Positions 34,883-41,324 of a DNA stretch of 64,000 bases are shown in pieces; the first letter of the stretch is position 1, and the number at the start of each line of letters is the position of its first letter. Source of the DNA: an uncultured Bacteroidales bacterium. GTDB lineage: Bacteria > Bacteroidota > Bacteroidia > Bacteroidales > Paludibacteraceae. The notes under the pieces were generated by a model, which saw nothing but the letters and a program-made list of their open reading frames with translations, had not been told where the DNA came from and ran no database searches. A program made the position numbers and the translations under genes. Location: assembly GCA_902769535.1 (NCBI GenBank), contig CACXPH010000010.1:50515-114514 (forward strand), read 5' to 3'.

Positions 34883-35763
34883 TGCTTACCTCCTTCCCCT
34901 GTTGATGATCCTGAACCACCGTTTCCATAATATTTATTCACGTGATTGATACCCGTCTGCACGATCGAATAGATGAACACACCGAACGAGATCGTCGCGG
35001 CTGTCACACCAATCACGGTCGTCACGTGGTTGATACCAAAGCTATAACCGGGTATCTGGCGGATATAAATAATATCATTCGGCTCGATGTAATAATACTC
35101 CGAGTTGATAATATCTTCCGAACGAGCATCAAAAGTCTTAATGGTCGTCACACCATTCTTCTCACGGATAAGCTTGATCTCCTTACGGCTGTTGAATTCT
35201 TGCAGGTCACCTACCATCGCGAGTGCCTCGAAGATGGTCATCTTCTCCTTGTTGATCGTGTAGCGGCCACTCTGCGCACCAATGACAGAGAACGAGCGGT
35301 TCACGATATTCACCTCCACGGAAACCATGGAATAGCCCGGAATCTCTTTGAGCAACGTACCCAACTCTTCTTCCAGCATATACTTCACCTCACGGGTCGT
35401 CTTGCTCTGCACATACAACTTACCGATCGTCGGGAACTCAATATATCCCTCTTCATCCACCAGATACGTGTACAGATCGTACGAACCGTACATACCACCC
35501 TGTCCCATTTGCTGACGCATCTGCGACGCATTCGTTCCTCCGGCATTGTACATCTTCATGATGCTCTCGTCTAACGAATAGACATACACATATAATCGGT
35601 CTCCTATTCGCAGCTGGTAATCCTCAAAACTCAAAGTGTCCGCGTAATGAGGAATCTGCTTGTCAGGCTGTTGCATGTAGTTCACTTTCCGCGCCGTCAC
35701 ACAGGAAGACAGCGCAAAGCCAACTACTGCCAGAATGAATAAATATTTAAATTTTAAAATCAT
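34879..35763 (-). CDS. Wza-like polysaccharide export lipoprotein, copy 1
   Basis: 294 residues, lipobox ALSSC. Poly_export domain (LSFEDYQLRIGDRLYVYVYSLDE, YLVDEEGYIEFPTIGKLYVQSK), SLBB-like segment (RSFSVIGAQSGRYTINKEKMTIFEALAMVGD) and a C-terminal hydrophobic segment (TTVIGVTAATISFGVFIYSIV), followed by a Gly/Ser-rich end. It resembles copy 2 in order and key phrases, so the two come from duplication. It would form the outer-membrane channel for the polymer handled by the Wzc-like protein. Confidence 0.9.
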   Translation of the reverse strand: MILKFKYLFILAVVGFALSSCVTARKVNYMQQPDKQIPHYADTLSFEDYQLRIGDRLYVYVYSLDESIMKMYNAGGTNASQMRQQMGQGGMYGSYDLYTYLVDEEGYIEFPTIGKLYVQSKTTREVKYMLEEELGTLLKEIPGYSMVSVEVNIVNRSFSVIGAQSGRYTINKEKMTIFEALAMVGDLQEFNSRKEIKLIREKNGVTTIKTFDARSEDIINSEYYYIEPNDIIYIRQIPGYSFGINHVTTVIGVTAATISFGVFIYSIVQTGINHVNKYYGNGGSGSSTGEGGKQ

Positions 35764-35782
35764 AAATCTTAAATCTTAAATT
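35755..35782. repeat. Heptamer array before the wza-like genes
   Basis: TAAAATC, ATAAATC, TTAAATC, TTAAATT: four 7-bp units in the gap upstream of the first wza-like start. Confidence 0.75.
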
Positions 35783-35786
35783 CGCG

Positions 35787-36782
35787 TTAGCGACGCTCGT
35801 CCCAACCGAATGGGTGTTTTGCTAATGGAAGTTTAGCGAGCGGATGGTAGTCACCTACCAGTCCGATCGGTTCGCAGTTACGGATCTGCGCCACGGTCTC
35901 GATGCACGGACGAGCTTCGCTGATACGGAAACCGTTTCCGGCAAGGATCTGCTTGTAACTCTCTGTATGCAGCTCGGTAAATCCGGCACTGAACTCAAAC
36001 TCTTCGCCGTCGATACTCAGCGTGCGGTAAGTGCGTTTCTCACCTTGCACCGCATTCGCCGGCAGACACTCCGCGTTGATACTTAAGAAATAACGTACAC
36101 GCGCGTGCTCGAGTTCCAGGTAGCCTGCTACACGGTCAAAAGACATCACATGCACGATGTTTTGTTTCACCGCACCAAACACCCACTGGAGCATGTCGTA
36201 GAAATGCACACCGATATTGGTTGCGATTCCACCACTCTTATGCACATCGCCTTTCCAACTGCTGTAGTACCATTTACCGCGGCTCGTGATATACGTCAAG
36301 TCCACGTCGTAGATCTTCTTCGGGTCTTTGGCCGTCTCCTGCTCCACTTTCGCCTTTAACTCACGGATCTTCTCGTGCAGACGCAACTGCAAAATCGTGT
36401 ACGCCTTGTGTCCTGTCTCCTTCTCCAACTCCAGCAAGTTATCGATGTTATAGGGATTAAGCACCAGCGGCTTCTCGCAGATCACATCGCATCCCAGACG
36501 CAGACCGTAACGAATGAACGCATCGTGCGTGTAATTCGGCGTGCAGATAGAAAGCCAATGAAGCGGGTTATCCGTACGCATCTGCTTCGAGCAGAAACGG
36601 TCGAACTGCTCATTCTCCGTGTAGAACGAACAATCCGGGAAAGACGAGTCTAAACGACCTACCGAGTCGAACTTGTCATAGGCCACCAACAGGTTGTTGC
36701 CCGTGTCTGCAATCGCCTTAATATGTCGCGGCGCAATATATCCCGCCGCTCCGATCAATGCAAAATTCAGTTTCTTATCCAT
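35787..36782 (-). CDS. Gfo/Idh/MocA-type sugar dehydrogenase, WlbA-like
   Basis: 331 residues. Nucleotide-binding start NFALIGAAGYIAPRHIKAI, the EKP motif in CDVICEKPLVLNPYNIDNL (~residues 105-122), and the family C-terminal domain with SSWKGDVHKSGGIATNIGVHFYDML. The IAPRH start is typical of WlbA/WbpB enzymes, which oxidise UDP-GlcNAcA at C3 on the way to diacetamido-uronic acids. The partner aminotransferase (WlbC) and acetyltransferase (WlbB) are not in the window, so the exact reaction is inferred. Confidence 0.85.
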   Translation of the reverse strand: MDKKLNFALIGAAGYIAPRHIKAIADTGNNLLVAYDKFDSVGRLDSSFPDCSFYTENEQFDRFCSKQMRTDNPLHWLSICTPNYTHDAFIRYGLRLGCDVICEKPLVLNPYNIDNLLELEKETGHKAYTILQLRLHEKIRELKAKVEQETAKDPKKIYDVDLTYITSRGKWYYSSWKGDVHKSGGIATNIGVHFYDMLQWVFGAVKQNIVHVMSFDRVAGYLELEHARVRYFLSINAECLPANAVQGEKRTYRTLSIDGEEFEFSAGFTELHTESYKQILAGNGFRISEARPCIETVAQIRNCEPIGLVGDYHPLAKLPLAKHPFGWDERR

Positions 36783-36811
36783 TTATCTTATATCACTATA
36801 TACATTTCTCT

Positions 36812-36908
36812 GCTAAAAAGTTATTCTCTCGGAGGCGTCTCGAGCGGGTTGGGGGCGCGAGAGTCGTCGAGCATGGGGCGAGTTACTCCGAAGAATAAGC
36901 TTTTTAGC
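36812..36908. repeat. Palindromic element at the 3' end of the deacetylase-like gene
   Basis: GCTAAAAAG-TTATTCT-CTCGGAG at the left (from 36812) and CTCCGAAGAATAAGCTTTTT plus AGC at the right (to 36908) are near-perfect inverted repeats of about 23 bases around a GC-rich centre of ~50 bases. The left arm contains the gene's stop codon, so the element is read in frame as the protein's last residues. Confidence 0.7.
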
Positions 36909-37658
36909 TATATTTTTGCAATTTTGTAAAACCAACTCTTTCCACCACTCGCTCGTGCTGTCTGTCCAGCGCTGCGGATGAGTGGTTATCATCACGTGCT
37001 TCGGGAACCGTCCGGCATGGATAGCCACCAGCACCTCGTGCGTATCGTTCCATGTTAGTCCGGCTTTGGTCCATTCTTCCTGATAACCGGGTATCTTATC
37101 CCGCACGCTCACCTTGTATCCGTCCCAGCAACGACCGGTGTCCGTCAGGTAGAACACATCGCTGAAATCCGTGTCCATGTACGGTTCGCCGATCACTCCG
37201 AGCGTCTTATAATCGTATTTTTTCCACAGATCCTTGCTATCCCACTTACTCGTTGGCGCACCGTGCATGCAGATCGTCTCCACCGCATAATACTGCCGGA
37301 AATACTCCAGCCAGGTCTGGAAATGCGTCCACGCCTTCTCTACATCGCCGTTGCACAGACTCATGTCCTCGTAATGGTACCCGATCTCGTGACCCAGCTG
37401 AACAATCGCCTTGATCACTTCCGGCACGTTACTCTCCTTTCCCACGCGGAAATAATACGTCGCTTTCGCACCCAAAGAGGCCTCTATCTGTGCCGTCTTG
37501 AGGCTGTTCCAAGGCTTTGCATCCACGTCGTGACGGAGAATAACGAATTTCTCCGGACGCTTCTTTGCAAAATAGTCCGCATAGGAGATCAGCTTGTACC
37601 CTTGCCGTTGCAAGGTCTCCAGCAACTCTCGATATATGTCAAGAGAGAAATCTCTCAT
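36813..37658 (-). CDS. Polysaccharide deacetylase-like protein
   Basis: 281 residues. KFVILRHDVDAKPWNSLKTAQIE (residues ~35-60) and YYFRVGKES fit a NodB-like fold; HEIGYHYEDM carries the His residues, but the classical paired motifs are only partly kept, so enzymatic activity is not certain. It starts directly after the fcl stop. The last ~30 residues (RSNSPHARRLSRPQ then PARDASERITF) are encoded by a palindromic element rather than by family-like sequence, suggesting the original C-terminus was replaced. Probably modifies the capsule sugar; substrate unknown. Confidence 0.75.
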   Translation of the reverse strand: MRDFSLDIYRELLETLQRQGYKLISYADYFAKKRPEKFVILRHDVDAKPWNSLKTAQIEASLGAKATYYFRVGKESNVPEVIKAIVQLGHEIGYHYEDMSLCNGDVEKAWTHFQTWLEYFRQYYAVETICMHGAPTSKWDSKDLWKKYDYKTLGVIGEPYMDTDFSDVFYLTDTGRCWDGYKVSVRDKIPGYQEEWTKAGLTWNDTHEVLVAIHAGRFPKHVMITTHPQRWTDSTSEWWKELVLQNCKNIAKKLILRSNSPHARRLSRPQPARDASERITF

Positions 37659-38603
37659 TTATCGTTCCGCCCGCATCGGGTTCTCCAAAAAATCTTTATA
37701 CGCCAAACGAATACCGTCTTCGAGTTCGGTCTTATAGGTCCATCCGAGTGCCGTTGCTTTGCTTACATCGAGCAGTTTACGCGGGGTGCCGTCCGGACGG
37801 GTGCTATCCCACAGGATCTCGCCTTCGTACCCTACTACCTTCGCTACCAGTTCCGTCAGTTCCTTGATACTCAACTCCTTGCCCGTACCGGCATTGACAG
37901 TCTCGTTGCCCGAGTAGTTATTCATGAGGAACACGCACAGGTTCGCGAGATCGTCCACATACAGGAACTCACGCAGCGGTTTGCCGGTTCCCCAGCAGGT
38001 CACAGACTTAGCACCACTTACCTTCGCCTCGTGGAACCGTCTTATCAGCGCCGGCAGTACGTGGCTGTGTTCCGGGTGGTAGTTATCGTTCGGTCCGTAG
38101 AGGTTCGTCGGCATGACGCTTATATAATCCGTGCCGTACTGACGATTCAAAAACTCGCAGTACTTCAAACCGCTGATCTTTGCGAGCGCATAGGCCTCGT
38201 TGGTCTTCTCCAACTCACCCGTCAGTAGACAACTCTCCTGCATCGGCTGCGGAGCCAGACGCGGGTAGATACAACTCGAACCCAGGAACTCCAACTTCTT
38301 GCAACCGTTCTTCCACGCCGCGTGAATGACGTTCATCTCGAGGATCATGTTGTCGTACATGAAATCCGCGAGCGCATTCTGGTTCGCTACAATTCCTCCC
38401 ACCTTGGCGGCAGCCAGGAACACATACTCCGGCTTCTCCGTTTCAAAAAAACGCTCTACATCTTCCTGACGGCACAAATCGAGTTCTTTATGCGTGCGGG
38501 TGACGATATTCGTGTACCCTTGCCGTTGCAGTTCACGCACGATAGCACTACCTACCATGCCTCTGTGGCCTGCAACGTATATCTTTGAATTCTTCTCCAT
38601 CAT
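37659..38603 (-). CDS. fcl: GDP-L-fucose synthase
   Basis: 314-residue SDR-type epimerase/reductase converting GDP-4-keto-6-deoxy-mannose to GDP-L-fucose with NADPH. Motifs: [19 protein letters not shown] (nucleotide binding), [18 protein letters not shown] (Ser and the CIYP hallmark), and the catalytic [16 protein letters not shown] Tyr-Lys pair (~residue 135). Its start overlaps the gmd stop by 4 bases, so both steps of GDP-fucose synthesis are translated together in the capsule operon. Confidence 0.95.
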   Translation of the reverse strand: MMEKNSKIYVAGHRGMVGSAIVRELQRQGYTNIVTRTHKELDLCRQEDVERFFETEKPEYVFLAAAKVGGIVANQNALADFMYDNMILEMNVIHAAWKNGCKKLEFLGSSCIYPRLAPQPMQESCLLTGELEKTNEAYALAKISGLKYCEFLNRQYGTDYISVMPTNLYGPNDNYHPEHSHVLPALIRRFHEAKVSGAKSVTCWGTGKPLREFLYVDDLANLCVFLMNNYSGNETVNAGTGKELSIKELTELVAKVVGYEGEILWDSTRPDGTPRKLLDVSKATALGWTYKTELEDGIRLAYKDFLENPMRAER

Positions 38604-39700
38604 TTTACAATGCCCTTCTCTAAGTATTCTGCGAGGTTAAAGTGCTCGCGCGTCACCTTCTGCATATCGTGTTTCACCATCAGTTCTACCAACTCCTCAA
38701 AACTCGTGCTCTGCGGATTCCATCCGAGCTCTCTCTTTGCTTTCGAAGGATCACCCAACAGGTTCACCACATCCGTCGGACGGTAGAAGTCCGGACTAAC
38801 CGCCACAACAACCTGACCTACCGTAACCGGTAACCCGTTACCCGTAACCGCTGCTACAATTCCCTTCTCGTCTACACCCTTGCCTTCCCAGCGCAGTTCG
38901 ATACCTGCGTGCTTGAAGGCGAGCGTCGCGAACTCACGCACACTATGCTGCACACCCGTGGCAATCACGAAATCCTCCGGCGTATCGTGCTGCAGGATGA
39001 GCCACATGCACTCCACGTAATCCTTCGCGTAGCCCCAGTCTCGCAAACTATCCAGGTTGCCCAAGTACAGACAATCCTGCATGCCGTGTGCGATACGTGC
39101 AGCTGCCAACGTGATCTTACGGGTCACAAAGGTCTCACCGCGGCGCTCGGACTCGTGGTTGAACAGGATACCTGAGCAGCAGAACATGTTATACGCCTCG
39201 CGGTACTCCTTGATGATCCAATAGCCGTACAGTTTGGCTACCGCATACGGCGAGTACGGGTGGAACGGTGTGGTCTCGTTTTGCGGCACCTCTTCCACCT
39301 TACCGTAGAGTTCCGATGTCGACGCTTGGTAAATCTTACAGGTCTTCTCTAAATGGTTCGTACGAACAGCCTCCAATACACGCAGTACACCTACCGCATC
39401 TACGTCAGCCGTGAACTCCGGAGCATCAAAACTAACCTGTACATGACTTTGCGCAGCAAGGTTATAAATCTCATCCGGCTGCACTTTGCCCACCAGTTTT
39501 ACCAGCGACATCGAGTCGCTCATGTCGGCATAATGCAGGTGGAAATGCGGGGTGCCCTCCAAGTGCGCGATACGCTCACGGAAGTCCACCGAGCTACGAC
39601 GGATGATGCCGTGCACCTCGTATCCTTTCTCCAATAAAAACTCCGACAGATAACTGCCGTCCTGACCCGTTACACCGGTTATTAATGCGATTTTTGCCAT
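38600..39700 (-). CDS. gmd: GDP-mannose 4,6-dehydratase
   Basis: About 366 residues from the ATG at 39700 ([22 protein letters not shown]). The enzyme converts GDP-mannose to GDP-4-keto-6-deoxymannose. Motifs: [37 protein letters not shown], the catalytic [14 protein letters not shown] Tyr-Lys, and [16 protein letters not shown]. Longer in-frame starts are excluded because the promoter lies at 39756-39787. Near residue 290 the usual short loop is replaced by [15 protein letters not shown], encoded by a heptamer array. First gene of the capsule operon, coupled to fcl. Confidence 0.95.
   Translation of the reverse strand: MAKIALITGVTGQDGSYLSEFLLEKGYEVHGIIRRSSVDFRERIAHLEGTPHFHLHYADMSDSMSLVKLVGKVQPDEIYNLAAQSHVQVSFDAPEFTADVDAVGVLRVLEAVRTNHLEKTCKIYQASTSELYGKVEEVPQNETTPFHPYSPYAVAKLYGYWIIKEYREAYNMFCCSGILFNHESERRGETFVTRKITLAAARIAHGMQDCLYLGNLDSLRDWGYAKDYVECMWLILQHDTPEDFVIATGVQHSVREFATLAFKHAGIELRWEGKGVDEKGIVAAVTGNGLPVTVGQVVVAVSPDFYRPTDVVNLLGDPSKAKRELGWNPQSTSFEELVELMVKHDMQKVTREHFNLAEYLEKGIVK
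38821..38848. repeat. Heptamer array inside gmd
   Basis: CCGTAAC, CGGTAAC, CCGTTAC, CCGTAAC: four 7-bp units, in frame in gmd. Confidence 0.8.
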
Positions 39701-39755
39701 ATACTTTATTTTCATTAGGCGCGCACGCAAAGAGCGCACACGCGCAAATCGGCTG

Positions 39756-39798
39756 CAAAAGTACAAAAAAAAAATGACATACGCAATAGCGTATGCCA
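39756..39798 (-). promoter_or_regulatory. Capsule operon promoter with overlapping hairpin
   Basis: Minus-strand ATTG (39787-39784), 20-base spacer beginning CGTATGTCA and running into ten T, TACTTTTG (39763-39756). The bases TGGCATACGC / GCGTATGTCA (39798-39775) form a hairpin followed by a T-run, so it can end the upstream barrel gene's transcript while carrying the -33. Confidence 0.8.
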
Positions 39799-39825
39799 CT
39801 TTTTCGCATTTTATGCCGTTTTTTT

Positions 39826-40314
39826 TTAGAGTTTGTAACGAACAGCCAATGCCAAATTCCAATCGAAGAAGCTTCCTCCATAAGCGGTATTGAAGAGCAT
39901 ACCGTAACCCGGACGGAAGTCAAAAGCCAGCACAATCGGAGCCGACGGAATCTCATAAGCCAAACCGGCAACAGCCTTAACACCGAATTTACCAACAACA
40001 CCGCTACCGCCGATACCACCTGCCATACCGAGGTTCACACCACCACCGGTATAGACCTTCAAATCAGAAATAATGTCAAAGTGATAGAGGAAGTTCGGGT
40101 TAACAGTAAAATCCCACAGACCCATACTACCACCGTTGAAAGCAGCTTGAGTCAGACCAACTGCAAGGTCTCCCTGGAGAGCCATCTTGTCGTTGAACCA
40201 GTACTTAACACTCGCACCGTTGAGACCACCAACGATACCACCGACTTCTAACTGAGCCTTAGCTGTGGTAACAGCTGTCAGGACAACCAAACAAAGCGTA
40301 AAAAATTTCTTCAT
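39826..40314 (-). CDS. Small outer-membrane beta-barrel protein, copy 1
   Basis: 162 residues: signal peptide ([21 protein letters not shown]) and an eight-stranded-looking barrel rich in Gly and aromatic residues ([56 protein letters not shown]), ending in the alternating pattern of outer-membrane proteins. Function unknown, probably an OmpA/OmpW-like porin-type barrel without enzymatic motifs. The neighbouring gene has the same signal, length and flanking DNA, so the pair is a tandem duplication. Confidence 0.8.
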   Translation of the reverse strand: MKKFFTLCLVVLTAVTTAKAQLEVGGIVGGLNGASVKYWFNDKMALQGDLAVGLTQAAFNGGSMGLWDFTVNPNFLYHFDIISDLKVYTGGGVNLGMAGGIGGSGVVGKFGVKAVAGLAYEIPSAPIVLAFDFRPGYGMLFNTAYGGSFFDWNLALAVRYKL

Positions 40315-40363
40315 AATTGTTTGTTATTAAAGGGTTAATAAATGAACTTTCCCATTTCGGCTG

Positions 40364-40406
40364 CAAAGGTACGAAAAAAAAATGACACACGCAAGAGCAC
40401 ATGCCA
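40364..40406 (-). promoter_or_regulatory. Promoter and hairpin of barrel gene copy 1
   Basis: Minus-strand CTTG (40395-40392), 20-base spacer beginning CGTGTGTCA, TACCTTTG (40371-40364). TGGCATGTGC/GCGTGTGTCA forms a hairpin with several G-U pairs in the transcribed orientation and a T-run after it. Confidence 0.8.
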
Positions 40407-40433
40407 CTTTTTCACATTTTATGTCGATTTTTT

Positions 40434-40931
40434 TTAGAATTTGTAGCGAACACCGAGTTGGATACCACCCCACAGACCCGGGATGTTGAAACCGAGGTTG
40501 CCGCTGTTGGTACCTACACCAAGGCTCGGACGCCAATCCAGAGACAGTTGGAACGGGAACCAGAAATCGTACTCAATTCCGATATGACCGGCTACACCGG
40601 CATACCACCAACCATTGTAGTTGCTTGTCGGGAATACGAAACCACCGGAACCACCGACACCCATATACCAGTGCCACTCACCCTTGTTATTCCAAGGAAC
40701 AGGGGCATTGAACGGATCAATCCAATCGTACGTCACATGTCCACCGACACCGACACCGCTGTTAATAGGCAGGATCACGTTAGCGGCTACATCCAACATG
40801 TTGCTCTCACCAAAGCCGTGTTGATAAGAGATCGAAGACCAAGCACCGAGGTTAACACCCACAGCACGCGGTTGTGCATAAGCAGTAATACTTGCTAAAG
40901 CAAGAACAGCTACAAAAAGAACTTTCTTCAT
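40434..40931 (-). CDS. Small outer-membrane beta-barrel protein, copy 2
   Basis: About 166 residues from the ATG at 40931 (MKKVLFVAVLALASITAYAQ); a longer frame upstream crosses the promoter and is rejected. The mature part is a Gly/Trp-rich barrel (GVNLGAWSSISYQHGFGES, WHWYMGVGGSGGFVFPTSNYNGWWYAG, LSLDWRPSLG) ending in LGVRYKF. Same design as copy 1 but clearly diverged. Its upstream and downstream flanks resemble those of copy 1. Function unknown. Confidence 0.8.
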   Translation of the reverse strand: MKKVLFVAVLALASITAYAQPRAVGVNLGAWSSISYQHGFGESNMLDVAANVILPINSGVGVGGHVTYDWIDPFNAPVPWNNKGEWHWYMGVGGSGGFVFPTSNYNGWWYAGVAGHIGIEYDFWFPFQLSLDWRPSLGVGTNSGNLGFNIPGLWGGIQLGVRYKF

Positions 40932-40999
40932 ATGTTTGTTAATAAGTTTTAAAAAAAATGATTTATCGCATTTCATGAATGCTTTTTCCATTTCGAGTG

Positions 41000-41045
41000 C
41001 AAAGATACAAGAAATTAATGACACGCGCAAGAGCGCATGCCACTT
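41000..41045 (-). promoter_or_regulatory. Promoter and hairpin of barrel gene copy 2
   Basis: Minus-strand CTTG (41031-41028), 20-base spacer beginning CGCGTGTCA, TATCTTTG (41007-41000). TGGCATGCGC and GCGCGTGTCA form the same kind of hairpin, although no minus-strand gene lies directly upstream to be terminated. Confidence 0.78.
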
Positions 41046-41117
41046 TTTCACATTTTATGCAATTCCCGTTACTTTTTTAATAAAAAAAGACCCTTTGATA
41101 AACTCAGATAAACTCAG

Positions 41118-41187
41118 AATTACCTACCAATTACCTATGCGTCCCCAAGGATCACCCAAAGATCATCCAAGGATCGCCCAAGGATGG
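41118..41187. repeat. Second region of 11-bp tandem units
   Basis: AATTACCTACC and AATTACCTATG (41118-41139), then after five bases four 11-mers: CCCAAGGATCA, CCCAAAGATCA, TCCAAGGATCG, CCCAAGGATGG (41144-41187). A duplicated 10-mer GATAAACTCA lies just before. The gene-free stretch 41046-41264 holds this array, an AT-rich run and nothing else recognised. Confidence 0.8.
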
Positions 41188-41264
41188 ATGCCGATTTTTG
41201 ACAAAAGTGTGCTTTATATGTATATATACTAAGTATATATACAGTTTTTGTTCATTATTTTATA

Positions 41265-41296
41265 TTTGCACATGTCAAAAAAAAGTTGTACCTTTG
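41265..41296 (+). promoter_or_regulatory. Promoter of uvrA
   Basis: TTTG (41265-41268), 20-base spacer beginning cacatgtca, TACCTTTG (41289-41296). AAAGGAG at 41313-41319 is a strong Shine-Dalgarno 5 bases before the ATG at 41325, unusual in Bacteroidota. Confidence 0.83.
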
Positions 41297-41324
41297 CAGC
41301 CTGATTGGCTACAAAGGAGTGTTG

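Noticed and set aside
36840-36900. GC-rich segment as a separate small gene
   Set aside because: It is the centre of an inverted repeat and has no independent start or coding signal.
39701-39862. N-terminal extension of gmd
   Set aside because: Lies upstream of the promoter at 39756-39787 and does not resemble Gmd; the family starts at MAKIALITG.
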